From Channallabes apus (Eukaryota; Chordata; Actinopteri; Siluriformes; Clariidae), in NCBI GenBank assembly GCA_030522415.1, contig CM060104.1, positions 27,552,431 to 27,616,430 on the forward strand: a stretch of 64,000 nucleotides of DNA, in the 5' to 3' direction. Positions 43,921-56,035 of the stretch are shown in pieces; within the stretch, counting starts at the first letter, position 1; every line of letters begins with the position of its first letter. The notes beneath the pieces were generated by a model, which saw only the letters and a list, made by a program, of their open reading frames with translations, searched no databases and was not told the origin of the DNA. Position numbers and translations under genes: made by a program.

Positions 43921-45082
43921 AAAGACATTCAACCACCAGAGCACTGTAGCATACTGTATGTTTGTTAATGTTAATGTAAGTAAGCTGCTTTCCTGCACAA
44001 AATAGATTGCATAATGAATGCAGTGAACTACTTCAGAGTTTTTCAGCATAACCTCAGATTGTGTTCCAACAGAAAAAAAAAACACATTAAGGGTGGTTGT
44101 GGAAAATCTTGAAACTTTTGAAGCCTTAAGATGGTCAAAATTCGGTAGACAATTCTTATAAGGATCACGCCAGGAATCTTATCAGAAATCTGTTCTGAAC
44201 TACTGAATAAATATCCAACCAGAATTTTGCCAGAAGCTTGTTAATGGATACTGAACAGGCTGGTAAAGGGGAAAGTAATTTTGAATTGTGTTATTTAAAA
44301 TGTAATACTGTATAAAAATAAATAAATAAAATACAACTTGTAAGCATTTTTGAGTTTTTTAGTTTATTTTTAATTTTAATGCTGTACAATCATTCTGCCC
44401 CAGAAAGAAATAAAAAAAAATCATTGCAAGCATCATAATAATGTATGCAAACTTTAATGACCTGAGAAACACAGGCTTTGGTGATATAAAGCCTTAACAT
44501 AATAGTCCTCTGGGAACACATCTATTGGGAACATAGAGCCCTGGGAACATGGGGAGTTTGGAATAAAACCTTAATACAGGACAATGTGTATACAGATAAG
44601 CTCCTCCAGTTTTAGTCAGCTAACCGAGCTTACTCAGAACTAAAGATGTGACTCACTTTGGAACAGATCAATTTAGACTCAGGAAGGGGAGGATACATTC
44701 TGGGGATACATTCCTCCCACCCCTATCCACCCCAGCACCCCACTCCCACCCCCCAAGTTGTTTAACACGTGCTTCTCATCACAAACTGAATATTTGCACT
44801 ACTCCTTTTATTGAACACTTCCAATGTGAGTCACCTTCACCGAATGTATGATCTGTCCATCAGAGAACCTGCTGTTTCCTGACACCAGAGGGAGGGCAAA
44901 GAGTGAGAGAGAGAGAGAGCTGTAGATGAGCTCTTAATAACAACAGCTGGTTCATATGCAACCTCTGTGTTAAGGTCCTGACAATTAGAGTGAAAACAAA
45001 ACACAGAAATAGGAAAGACAGGATAATGCAAGAGGATAAATGAATTATACAGAAGAGAACGATTAAGCAATAGCTTAGTGCA

Positions 45083-45084
<2 letters not shown>

Positions 45085-45161
<77 letters not shown>
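45085..45161. repeat. (GT)n microsatellite
   Basis: About 38 perfect units. Confidence 0.97.
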
Positions 45162-45163
<2 letters not shown>

Positions 45164-45499
45164 TTCTTTAATACTTTTTTTTTCCTCCAAGTGAGGCGTA
45201 TTACTCCATATTTGCTCCGTGCTCCTCATTTGTGAGACTTTCAAACAAATACTGGATTATAAAATGCCAGAGATTAGTGCTGTGTGCAAATAATTAATCA
45301 CTTCACCTTTACACTGCAGCAGATGGACATTTATGAGAATACAGTACCAAAGTGAGCGGTCCTGGTGTTTACATGCCCTCTTGTGAAACATACAAGTTGT
45401 GCTCAAAGATTATCCATACCCGTGTTTTTGAGTTGTCTTGTTGTAAGTTTTTAATACTTTCATATATTTAATAAGTACAAAACAACTGTAAAGAATAAT

Positions 45500-46130
45500 G
45501 TTATATTTCAATAAATATGACATTTTATGGGTTTTTAAGGACACATATTCAAAAATCACCAAGTTCAGGATTACCCTTTACAGTGTATTAAGAATGTTTA
45601 TAATCGATAGAAAAGTCTTGGTTTGTAATGAAGGCCTGCAAACGCTTCTTGTGGGTCTCCAAAAGATTTCCACAGGCCTTGTGTGCAATGTTTCCCCACT
45701 CTTGCTTGGCAAAAGCCTCCAGCCTCCTAGTCCTGACCCGGATCTTCAACTCTCTCAATTGGGTTCAGATCAGGGCTCTGACTTGGCCACTCCAGAACAT
45801 TTATGTTATTGTCTCTGACCCACTGCTTGACCCCTCGGTGAGCGGTGGATCTTGATACTGTCTCCCCTGTTGCCTATTGGCGCTTTGGTGGTGATACCGG
45901 TGTTGTTCTTTTGCATCGCAGCAGATCTTTCCAGCGACTCTAGATGATGCTTTGTGATTCCTGCCACACCCATCCAGGTTTTGACAGTGTTGAACATCTT
46001 GATGATACTCTGTATGGTTGATACAGGGACATTAATTGGCTTGTAGCCTTTGCCTCCACTATGGGCATTGACAACATGTATCCTGTATGAAGATCATGAC
46101 TGAGTTCTTTCTTCTTGGCCATGGTGACAG
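45500..46130 (-). pseudogene. Decayed Tc1-like transposase
   Basis: The minus-strand start reads MAKKKELSHD, typical of Tc1 transposase N-termini. Towards 45720-45800, the antisense of the [17 protein letters not shown] block is visible as TTGGGTTCAGATCAGGGCTC and GACTTGGCCACTCCAGAACA. Frames are broken. Confidence 0.65.
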
Positions 46131-46547
46131 TGACTGAGAATAATGAAAGTTTTGCCCCCTTACAGTAACTATAGCTTACAGAGCAGGTGTTACCATTTAA
46201 CATTATTAGGCCTTAACTGATTACATCTAAATTGCTACAGTTGATTATAGTCACTGGAGTGTAAAACCATGTGCACTTTCACAAAGGAAAACATTTTTTT
46301 TTCTGAGATTGGGAATAGGGTATGATTAATTTTGAACAGGTTCAACAGGAACCTCTGGCCATATCTTTTGGTATTCAAATGAAATTTAGTTAACATGTAC
46401 AGTATAAGTGGTTGTTCATTACAAATAATATATTCTGAATACAATGGAAGTTTTGCCAAAGTATGTTTTATTAGTGAAAAAAAGAAAAAGAATTGATTTG
46501 TCCGTTTTTTATTTAAAATAAAAATTTAAACACAACTGATTTTCTAT

Positions 46548-46888
46548 GTCGGCGCGATGGTGTAGTGGTTAGCACTGTCGCCTTGCACCTCCAGGGTCCG
46601 GGTTCGATTCCCCGGCCAGGCTCGATTCCCGTCTCTGTGTGCATGGAGTTTGCATGTTCTCCCCATGCTTGGTGGGTTTCCTCCGGGTACGCCGGTTTCC
46701 TCCCACAGTCCAAAGATATGCAGGCTAGGCTAATTGGCGTTCCTAAATTGAACATAGTGTGTGTGTGTGTGCTCTGTGATGGATTGGCACCCTGTCCAGG
46801 GTGTACCCCGCCTCTTGCCCTGAGTCTCCTGGGATAGGCTCCGAGTCCCCGCGATACAGGATAAAGCGAAGTATAGAAGATGAATGAA
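46548..46888 (+). mobile_element. Full-length SINE (V-SINE/Mermaid-like)
   Basis: Head GATGGTGTAGTGGTTAGCAC, B box GGTTCGATTCC, full body and (GAAT)n tail. The duplication TGATTTTCTAT flanks it (46537-46547, 46889-46899). Confidence 0.93.
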
Positions 46889-47034
46889 TGATTTTCTATA
46901 TATAATTTGTTAATTAATTTTATTAATGTCATTTGTCAGATTTTCAAAAAAATAAAACCTGAAATGCAAAAATTCTGCGATTTCTGGATTCGAACCAAAC
47001 ATGGTTGATGGATATCTAACAGAAGTTACTGACA

Positions 47035-47407
47035 AACTAAGAAAGAGGAAAAGACACGCAGAGGGAGATAGTGAGACAAATGGAGACAGATGAGACAGAG
47101 AGATAGATGCAATCATTGTAAGAGATTTTGGGAGACAAGAGACAAGTGGAAAAATGGATGGAAAGACAGTTGGGCTTAGAGTGAGACAGGCAGAGAGATA
47201 GACTGATACAACAGGGAGAAAGAACACAGTGAGACAGGCAGAGACAAATGGAGGAAGATAGTAAGACAAAAAGTGGAACAAAAGAGAACAGAGAGACAGA
47301 TAAGGAAAGAAAGAGGGGAAAATAGTGAAGGTTGGAGCAGACAGAGCTACACACATACATATCAATAGTGTGTGTGTGTGTGTGTGTATGTGTGTGTGTG
47401 TGTGTGT
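47035..47407. repeat. Purine-rich (GACAGA)-like tract and (GT)n
   Basis: An imperfect AGACAGAGAG/GAGACAAATGGA repeat spans 47035-47340, followed by (GT)n at 47370-47407. The minus-strand frames through it are low-complexity artefacts. Confidence 0.7.
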
Positions 47408-48345
47408 ACCTGCCGCTCTGATTAGGATGCAACTGGTGCCCCACTGTACAGTGCTTCTGTGTACCTCATCTCTTTGTCTTTCCCTCCACCTGTCTTCCTC
47501 TCCGTCACTCACTCACTATCTTTCTTTTCCTGTATTTTTAACCACACTCCTTTCCCACTCAAGGTCCGCCTTAAGGATCAGCAGCCACACCAAAAGCACA
47601 AACAAAGGACACTAAAATGTCTGTGGAGGCTCCTGTAGCTGGAGCTGTATCACATCTTTAATTAGAGCAGCACTGGGTTTTATGCTTGACATTAATCCTA
47701 CTGTACGTTTGTTTTGGAAATGTTTTTTTTTTCCCAGGTTGTGCTTGTGTGCTTTGGACTGTGATTTCTAGTCAGTGCACTACAGTGTGTGCGGGAAGGA
47801 TTGTGTAATAGAATCCATAAAACAAAGATACAGGTGATTCAGCTTAGACCTATTATTCATGAAAATGTCCCCCAAAGTCTTCATACATCGCCTTTAAGAA
47901 TACCTTTGACAAAAGAATAACATGTTTAAATTATGCTCATGGGTGGCTCAGGAAGTTGTAGTGAGCGTTAGGTGTTATGTTTAGAGATTTTAGGGACACA
48001 CTATACATCATTTTGCTGACATCACTACACATTGTGTAATTAATAAATTGTCAAAACCTCAAACCCTACATGTAATTGAATAACGAAAACCCAACCACTG
48101 ACCAAGAGGAACATCAGAGTGATACACCTACTGCAGAACCAAGCTTACACATCAACTGAAGTACATACTGTAGAACTAGATTTAAATATTAACCAAAGTG
48201 GTGAACAATTTGTAAACCAATGACCAAAAATCAGAACTAATCCAGTAACTAAACCACTAACCAAACAGGAGAACTACTTACCAAAGTACAGGACCAGACT
48301 CAATAACTGACCAAAGTGGAGAACAACAGCAACCAAAATGTTGAC

Positions 48346-48480
48346 CCAAGTCAATTGAAATCAATGTATTAATATACAACATTTTTAACAATGGTCATTG
48401 TCGCAAGGCAACTTTACAGAATCAAAAATGATGGAAATGAGTTTTAAAAGCATAAGGAAATATGTATAAATTATAATTAT
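48346..48480 (-). mobile_element. L2 LINE tail fragment
   Basis: Reversed L2 end: CAATTGAAATCAATG, then AACAATGGTCATTGTCGCAA and GGCAACTTTACA, the complement of the AAGCTGC...GACAATGACCATTGTT block. Confidence 0.65.
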
Positions 48481-48661
48481 CAGGTTGTCCCTAACCCACA
48501 CCAGACTCAACCATCCTTAAAGTTGAAAAACAAGTGTACCACCAATCAAACTGTAGAAGTGACCAAAGTGAAAAACTGATGTACTGTATACCACTAAACA
48601 AATTCCATAAATGGACTCAAGCACTGTGCAGATGGTAAAACTTGTGCAATCAACCAACTGA

Positions 48662-48718
48662 ACTGTAATCTCAGGGAGTGTTAAAAGCACTAAACAAATA
48701 AAATTGAATTTAATTAAA
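48662..48718 (+). mobile_element. L2 LINE tail fragment
   Basis: CTCAGGGAGTGTTAAAAGCA and ATAAAATTGAATTTAATT. The last bases of an L2 are joined to the CTCAGGGAG block by an internal deletion. Confidence 0.6.
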
Positions 48719-49074
48719 ACCAGAATCAGAGTGAAGACCTGGCCAAACTGTCTAATCAAAATCTGAAGTGTAAAACCAGACGAACTGCTCCACAAAACCA
48801 GTCAATCAGGCTCAGTCACTGATTTACTGTAAACTCAAACACAATCCAACTATATAAAATGTAACTATCAATCAATCAAAAAGAGGTGAACCAAAGTGAG
48901 CCACAGACCAAACTGTAAACACAGACCAAACCCAGAGTGAACTACTCACCATACTGCAAAAGCATACTTAATCACTGTCCAAAGTGGAGAACCACAATCA
49001 CCCAATGAACAAAACCAGTGAAAAAATAAGTCTTGCAAACAAATAACACTGACTAATTTGAGAACCAAAGTGAG

Positions 49075-49272
49075 CCACTGGTAAACCATGTCCTCTCTCA
49101 CTGCATCCCTAAATCTCCTCTTTGGTCTTCCTCTAGACCTCCTGCCTGGCAGTTCCAACCTCAGCATCCTTCTACCAATATATTCACACTCTCTCCTCTG
49201 AACATGTCCAAACCACCTCAGTCTGGCCTCTCTGACTTTATAATGTTTGAAATAGTCTGGATTATCTTCCAA
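49075..49272 (-). pseudogene. LINE (RTE-like) C-terminal fragment
   Basis: The minus frame reads VREARLRWFGHVQRRECEYI, then GRRMLRLELPGRRSRGRPKR and RFRDAVREDM. This C-terminal block (LRWFGHV.R..GR...GRR.RGRPK.R) is typical of RTE-type LINE polyproteins. The rest is missing. Confidence 0.75.
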
Positions 49273-50359
49273 AAGATTAAGTGTATTGCATTCTTAGAAA
49301 TGGGTTTAATAATTGTGTATTTGCCTACTAATAATTTCTATAATGGGACATATTATATAAATGTGACTTCATTTATTCTTGCACAAAGCTTATAATTCAC
49401 ACACAACTTGGTGTCTTTCAGGTGTAAGTAGAGCTGAACTTGAAGAAAGAAGAATGATGATTCATACTTGTATGAAGTGAATGCACAAGAGCTTTTTTAT
49501 GATAATTAATAATTAATATGCTATCCTGATGACATTAACTAAGCCAATAAGTCGGAAGACAAGAGGCTGTTTCATAAACTTTATTGCATGGTTATGAGCA
49601 GCTGACAATGATTAGTTCATCAAAAAATGTTTATTGCTGGTATTAAATATAAAACTGTGGTGTTGGAATACAGTATATTAAAACCTCAAATGAGTTCGGT
49701 AAGGCGTGACTTTATTAGTGCGACTGCTCTATATCAACATGGCACTAACAGTAGAATGATGAGTCTAGTAATGTGTAGCAATAAACACATCAATAATACA
49801 CTGTGGTTCAGTCCATTTATTGTTGCCATAAAGAATAACATCGATAACACACTGGACTGTGTATAATAACATCAATAATGCACCGGACCGGTCCACGAAG
49901 ACTCGAGCGCCTGAGGAAACAAAGGGAACATTTCAACACAGGGATTGTTTTATTAAAAATTGAGGTGATGGAGGAGATTCTGCAGCCTTGGGTGACTGAT
50001 GGGGAACAGGAAGTGTACAACGAAAACAGAGGATTGTTACCAGCAGCAACGGCTCAGTGGGTGCTCTGGATCCACCTGTATTTCAAGTCATAACAAATCA
50101 GTCTGTCTGTTGGGACTCATTTATACAGGACTGTGCAAAAAACTTTCTGCTTTATTTTTTTTACGATTGTCAGTACAAAAAAATATTTCTAATTTCCAAA
50201 CATTCGTATTCCATCAGTAATTAAATAAAATAATAATAATAATAATAATAATAGAAAAATATCTGTAGGCTAGAAAAGAAAGGAGCATATTAAGTAAAAG
50301 GCTACTTCTCAGACCAAAAAAAAAAAGAATCAGAAACAAATAATCTGGGTTTACTGCTT
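49273..50359. other. No recognisable feature
   Basis: A frame at 49878-50090 (...LERLRKQREHFNTG...) is not recognised and is probably chance. Confidence 0.3.
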
Positions 50360-51445
50360 TAGTGGGGGAAATAAGTATTTGATCCCCTATAGTGATTTAT
50401 TTTCTAAGTTTACCCACTTACAAAGAAATGAAGGGTCTATAATTTTTATCATAAGTTTATGGTAAACGACTGAGACAGAATATCAACCAAAAATTCAGAA
50501 AAAGCACATGATACAAATGTCATGAATTAAGTTGCATTTCAATGAGGGAAATAAGTATTTGATCCCCAACCAACCAACAATAATTCTGCCTCACAGACAG
50601 GTTATGTGCTCTTGTGGTACACATATTAATTTACAAAGGAGCTCCTAACAACAATGTGGTGTATAAAAGCCACCTGTCCACAAAATCTCTATCTTCCATT
50701 CAAACCTCACCACCATCGGCAAGACCAAAGAGCTGTCAAAGCAAGTCAGGAAGAAGATTTTAGACCTGCACAAGGCTGGAATGGGATACAAGACCATCAG
50801 CTAGAAGCTTGGTGAGAAGGAGACGACTGCTGGATTATTTACAAATGGAAGAAATACAAAGTAACCATTAATGACCCTATATGCAAGATTTCACCTCATG
50901 CAGTAAGAATAATCATGAGAAAAATGAGGGACCAGCCCAGGACTATACGGGAGGAGCTTGTGAATGATCTCAAGGCAGTTGGGAGCCCAGTCACCAAACA
51001 AACCACTGATAACACACTACGCCTGCGTGGATTGAAATCCTTCAGTGCAGCAAGGCTTCCCCTCCTCAAGAAGACACATGTACAGACCCGTCTGAGGTTT
51101 GCCAATGAACAGAGAAAGATTGGAATAAACTGCGGTGGTCAGATGAGACCAAAATTCAGCTCTTTGTCATCAACTCGACTTGCTGTTTTCGGAGGAAGAA
51201 AAATGCTGACTATGACATTAAGAACACCACAGTCCCTACAGTCAAGCACGGAGGTGGAAACATTATGCTTTGGGGATGTTTCTCCTGAGGGGCCAATGGA
51301 TGAGGCCATGTGTTGTAAAATTTTGGATGAGAACCTCCTGAAGATGGGTTGTGGATGGGTCTTCCAGCATGAAAATGACACCAAACAAACAAGAAGAAAA
51401 ACACCAGTTAGTTGTTATTGTAAGACACAGAGGTCGGCCTTTCTG
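50360..51445 (+). pseudogene. Decayed Tc1-like transposon, left end and transposase
   Basis: The left terminal repeat GGGGGAAATAAGTATTTGAT occurs at 50363, and an inner GAGGGAAATAAGTATTTGAT at 50545, the IR/DR arrangement. The coding region starts near 50720 ([20 protein letters not shown], then GYKTIS). It continues through LKSFSAARLPLLKKTHVQTR, LRFAN and VFQHENDTKQT (normal QQDNDPKHT). Stops and frameshifts are present. The right end is lost at ~51445, where another derivative begins. Confidence 0.8.
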
Positions 51446-51459
51446 TAATAGTTCTTGCA

Positions 51460-51795
51460 AGAACAGTATTGTCAAGTGCATTTGCAAAATCCGTCAAGCA
51501 CCATAATGAAACCGGCTCTCATGAAGGCTGTCCCAGGAGGACGAGACCAAAACCTACCTCTGCTGCAGACGAGAAGTTCATTTAGAGTTATCAGCCTGAA
51601 AAATGACCAATTAACAGCACCTCAGATTAGAGGCGTTATGAAGTCTTTACAGAGCAGAAGTAGCAGAAACATCTCAATATCAACTGTTCAAAGGAGATTC
51701 ATGCAGTTTTTGGACGCATTCAGCAAAAGAAAGAAATAAAAATCAGGAACCATCATGGAGTTAGAAAGTGACCCCAAACCTATGATCGGTAGTAT
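51460..51795 (+). mobile_element. Tc1-like deletion derivative, second copy
   Basis: This encodes MKPALMKAVPGGRDQNLPLL, then IRGVMKSLQSRSSRNISIST and VQRRF. It then jumps to a terminal AAATCAGGAACCATCATGGA...GGTAGTATA. The same structure is present at 660-965 plus 3896-3950, which lets the insertion there be dated as later. Confidence 0.7.
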
Positions 51796-51820
51796 ATATA
51801 TATGAAAGACCAACAACAAT

Positions 51821-51856
<36 letters not shown>

Positions 51857-51858
<2 letters not shown>

Positions 51859-53194
51859 GGTCCTTCTCAAAAAAGTTGATTATTTTCTGTAATGTACTGA
51901 TAAACATTAGACTTTCATATATTTTAGATTCATTACACACAAACTGAAGTAGTTCAAGCCTTTTATTGTTTTAATATTGATGATTGTGGCATACAGCTCA
52001 TGAAAACCCAAAAAATTAGCATATTTCACCCGACCAATAAAAGAAAAGTGTTTTTAATACAAAAAAAGTCAACCTTCAAATAATTATGTTCAGTTCTGCA
52101 CTCAATACCTGGTCGGGAATCCTTTTGCAGATTCTTGTGTCTTGCTTCTCTCAACTTTCTCTTCACAATATCCCACAGATTCTCTATGGGGTTCAGGTCA
52201 GGAGAGTTGGCAGGCCAATTGAGCACAGTAATACCATGGTCAGTAAACCATTTACCAGTGGTTTTGGCACTGTGAGCAGGTGCCAGGTCATGCTGAAAAA
52301 TGAAATCTTCATCTCCATAAAGCTTTTCAGCAGATGGAAGCATGAAGTGCTCCAAAATCTCCTGATAGCTAGCTGCATTGACCCTGCCCTTGATAAAACA
52401 CAGTGGACCAACACCAGCAGCTGACATGGCACCCCAGACCATCACTGACTGTGGGTACTTGACACTGGACTTCAGGCATTTTGGCATTTCCCTCTCCCCA
52501 GTCTTCCTCCAGACTCTGGCACCTTGATTTCCGAATGACATGCAAAATTTGCAACCTGTAGCCCATTTCCTGCACACGGTGGCTCTGGATGTTTCTACTC
52601 GAGACTCAGTCCACTGCTTCCGCAGGTCCCCCAAGGTCTGGAATTGGTCCTTCTCCACAATCTTCCTCAGGGCCCGGTCACCTCTTCTCGTTGTGCAGCG
52701 TTTTCTGCCACACCTTTTCCTTCCCACAGACTTCCCACTGAGGTGCCTTGATACAGCACTCTGGGAACAGCCTATTTGTTCAGAAATGTCTTTCTGTGTC
52801 TTACCCTCTTGCTTGAGGGTGTCAATGATGGCCTTCTGGACAGCAGTCAGGTCGGCAGTCTTACCCATGATCGCGGTTTTGAGTAATGAACCAGGCTGGG
52901 AGTTTTTAAAAGCCTCAGGAATCTTTTGCAGGTGTTTAGAGTTAATTAGTTGATTCAGATGATTAGGTTAATAGCTCGTTTAGAGAACCTTTTCATGATA
53001 TGCTAATTTTTTGAGATAGGGATTTTGGGTTTTCATGAGCTGTATGCCACAATCATCAATATTAAAACAATAAAAGGCTTGAACTACTTCAGTTGTGTAA
53101 TGAATCTAAAATATATGAAAGTCTAATGTTTATCAGTACATTACAGAAAATAATGAACTTTATCACAATATGCTAATTTTTTGAGAAGGACCTG
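51857..53194 (-). mobile_element. Tc1-like transposon, both ends present
   Basis: It begins CAGGTCCTTCTCAAAAAAGT and ends TTTTTTGAGAAGGACCTG. The inverted repeats extend ~190 bp, with internal CTCATGAAAACCCAAAA and TGCTAATTTTTTGAGA sites. The right flank is TA. The left flank is a (CA)n end, so the TA there has been altered. Confidence 0.88.
52026..52868 (-). pseudogene. Tc1-like transposase lacking the first catalytic Asp
   Basis: 280 codons. The N-terminus MGKTADLTAVQKAIIDTLKQ and helix-turn-helix region (to ~100) are intact. Around residue 101-110 the frame jumps from RATVCRKWATG to CKFCMSFGNQG, so the expected FSDESKFC-type block with the first catalytic Asp, and ~40 residues before it, is deleted. 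QHDLAPAH (D194) and NPIENLW (E229) are retained with DD34E spacing. After residue ~240 a frameshift replaces the C-terminus. The enzyme should be inactive, but the element could still be mobilised in trans. Confidence 0.88.
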
Positions 53195-53202
53195 TATATA
53201 TG

Positions 53203-53226
53203 TTTATTTATTTATTTATTTATTTA
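53203..53226. repeat. (TTTA)n microsatellite
   Basis: Six units. Confidence 0.9.
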
Positions 53227-54300
53227 GATAGATATTTATGTAGAAATATTCTTGAAGATGTCCTTTCAAAGACATTTGCACAGTACTGTATCTTGAGTAT
53301 AGTTAAAGTAAAATTTGACAAATTTATAAATCTTTTTTGTGTTTCCTTTCTTTTATTGGAAAATTTGCAAATCAAAATAATAACTACAATGAACTACAAT
53401 GTTTTTTTTTCTAATAATAATAAAAGAGCAGTCTTGACTGTAGCTAGTTTTAAGTACGACCTTTGGGATTTTTGTTCTCCACAAAAAGTACCAGTGATTA
53501 TATCTCATCAATTCAGTAAAGCTAAAGGCTTTTTCTCAAGGATTTTGCACAGAGCCTGGCTTAAGTCAAATCTCTGATGCACATTTGTAATTGGAGGTGG
53601 CTAAAGCTAGAGCTCTTTCTGTATTTTAATGGCTTTAATGTAAGTTATGTAGAATTTTTAGCAAAATATCCCCATGATTATTAATAATTTAAAGAAATAT
53701 AAATCTGTAAACAGTTTTGTGGGTAAAATCAGAATTGGGTCTAGGCATAGTATTGTTAATCTTCTGTAATACACTGCACAAGGCAGTAGTAATAAACCAT
53801 AAAGACGGAGTGTGTAATTGATGGTAAAGTTTGTCTAAACTGGGACCAAATCTCTACTAGATACAACAAATTCAAGTGCATATTTGGAATAAATGCAACA
53901 AAACAATAGCTGAAGAAGGTTAAACATTAAATAACACTTGGCAGTGCTGAGAACAACTAATAAGGACTCGTTAAGCGAGAGAAGTGTGAGAAAAATAGGT
54001 TTTGTTTTTATCCAACAGACCCGCTTATGGTGTGTGGGACCAGCTGCCAGTATTCTGCCAACAGTTGATGCTGTTCATGCAACAGATGCTAGAAGAAGAA
54101 GCTTTATTTACTGAGTGAAAAACAAACCAGTTTGGACTTTTTTATTAATTAATTTAAATATTTTTCCAAATGATATCATTTCGAAGTGTTGTTTTCTGTT
54201 CTAACTTCATAAACTGGGTCAGGGTATCTCCATTTCAGCAGGTCTTGTGGTTAGCACCTACCAAAAGTCATCCAAGGAAGAATACCTGATGAACCAGAGA
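53227..54300. other. No recognisable feature
   Basis: AT-rich; no supported coding or repeat feature. Confidence 0.35.
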
Positions 54301-54805
54301 CAATTCAATTCAATTCAATTTTATTTATAAAGCGCTTTGTACAATGGTCATTGTGTCAAAGCAGCTTCACAAAAATTTAAGAAAATTTACAAAAAATTTA
54401 AATGTTTTTTAGAAAAGAAAATAATTGGAAGTGTGTATGTGTGAGAAAAATGTGTCTAGATAATAATGAGATGAATGAATGATGAATGAATGAAATGTCT
54501 CTGATGAACAAGCCAAGGGTGACGGTGACGGTGACAAGGAAAAACTCCCTGAGATGGCATTAGGAAGAAACCTTGAGAGGACCCAGACTCAACAGGGAAC
54601 CCATCCTCATCTGGGTGATAATAGATAGAAATTATATAAGATCATGTGTGTTGTGCAGGTGAAAGTTCAATATGACAGAAATTCTTTAAATTGACATGAA
54701 GACCAGTTCAGCATAGGGACGAGTAAGTAGGTGCAGAGGGCAGATGAGGTCTGGATCACTGGAAGCACAGGAGCAGCATGTGTAGCTCCAACCATCAGTG
54801 TTGCC

Positions 54806-55590
54806 TCAGGAACCTCTCAGGGTCGGCCTTTGTCTACTAAAGCTGGCACAATCTCCAGATGCCTCGGGATGGGTAGAGAAATATAGAACAGATGGGGAGA
54901 ATTTGCGTAGTTGCCATTCGGGATAGGTGTACTGGAGTGTGAGGTTATGGGATAAGTTACATGTACTGTATGTCAGATTAAAGAGATGCGTCTTGAGTCT
55001 ACTTTTGAACTGGGAAACCGTGTCTGCTCCCCGAACACTGTCTGGAAGGCTATTCCAAAGCTTTGGAGCTAAATATGAAAATGCCCCGCCCCCTTTTGTA
55101 GATTTTGAAATTCTGGGAACTATCAGAAGTCCGGAGTTTTGTGATCTCAAGGCGCGTGGTGGATTGTAGCGTATCAGAAGACTGGTTAGGTATGTGGGAG
55201 CTAAACCATTTAAGGCCTTGTATGTAAGTAATACTATTTTGTAATTTATTCTAAACTGAACAGGGAGCCAGTGCAGGGATGATAATATTGGGGTTATATG
55301 ATCATATTTTCTGGATCTAGTGAGAACCCTGGCGGCTGCATTTTGGACTAACTTAAGCTTGTTTATTGAGGATGCAGGACAACAACCTAGTAATGCATTA
55401 CAATAGTCCAGTCTGGAGGTCATGCATGAATTCGCTTTTCTGCATCAGATACGGATAAGATGCTCCTAAGTTTGGCAATATTTCTAAGATGGAAAAAGGC
55501 TGTTTTTGTGATATTTGAAATGTGATTTTCAAAGGACAAGTTACTGTGTAATATTTGGCCCAGGTCTTTTACTGTCGAGCTGGTAGTAAC
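54806..55590 (-). pseudogene. L2 LINE C-terminal coding remnant
   Basis: Two minus frames (54806-55423 and 55420-55590) together cover [20 protein letters not shown], then [19 protein letters not shown], then [20 protein letters not shown], and [21 protein letters not shown] frameshift at ~55422 splits them. A 5-bp TACTGTA footprint lies at 54964. Confidence 0.88.
54964..54970. other. TACTGTA footprint in L2 copy
   Basis: GTTACATGTACTGTATGTCAG, shortened by removing CTGTA, matches GTTATGTGTATGCCAG in the complement of the intact L2 copy (22330-22355). Confidence 0.75.
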
Positions 55591-56035
55591 CAGTGGTGTC
55601 AAAAGTATTCACATTCATTACTTGAGTAGAAGTATAGATACTAGGGTTCAAAAATACTTCTTTAGAAGTTGAAGTATCAACCCAAGCTTTTTACTTAAGT
55701 AAAAGTTTCAAAACTACTTAAAGTATGAAAGTAAAAGTACCATAAGGGGCGACAAATGCATTAAGGTCCCGCTTTCTGATCATGCGACGGTGGGGGGGCG
55801 TTGTGCGCGTTCTTATCATGCGACCGGGGGGGTTGTGCGTTCTGATCATAAAAATTGAGTAACGAGGCTATTTTTAAAATGTAAGGAGTAGAAAGTACAG
55901 ATAATTGCTTAAAAATTTAAGGAGTAGAAGTTAAAAGTCGGCTGAAAAATAATTACTCCAGTAAAGTATAGATACCCAAAATTTCTACTTAGGTAAGGTA
56001 ACGAAGTATTTGTACTTCGTTACTTGACACCTCTG
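55591..56035. mobile_element. hAT MITE with perfect 8-bp duplication
   Basis: The ends are CAGTGGTGTCAA and TTGACACCTCTG. The exact duplication GTAGTAAC is at 55583-55590 and 56036-56043. 445 bp with no coding capacity, TACTTGAGTA-type subterminal motifs and G-runs near 55790. It was inserted into the L2 and is therefore younger than it. Confidence 0.92.

Larger units (their letters stand above)
42370..44580. repeat. Degenerate short-period tract (GGGAACATAGACC type)
   Basis: Phrases such as CCCTGGGAACA, CTTGGGAACACAAA, CTTTGGAATATAGACCCCTT, CATGGGGACATGGACCCC and CTCTGGAAACACAGACC recur every ~17-25 bp through 42370-43090, 43325-43560 and 44455-44580. An L2 tail and a Tc1 relic interrupt the tract. 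Confidence 0.6.
48060..49080. repeat. Degenerate short-period tract (ACCAAAGTGGAGAACCA type)
   Basis: Phrases ACTGACCAAAGTGGAGAAC, ACCAAACAGGAGAACTAC, TGACCAAAGTGAAAAACTG, GAACCAAAGTGAGCCACAG and GAACCAAAGTGAGCCACTG recur at irregular ~20-30 bp spacing. Two L2 tail fragments interrupt it. Confidence 0.55.

Noticed and set aside
50360..51795. A single Tc1 transposon covering the whole interval
   Set aside because: The part after ~51460 belongs to a different Tc1 family (it matches 660-965), so two elements are juxtaposed.
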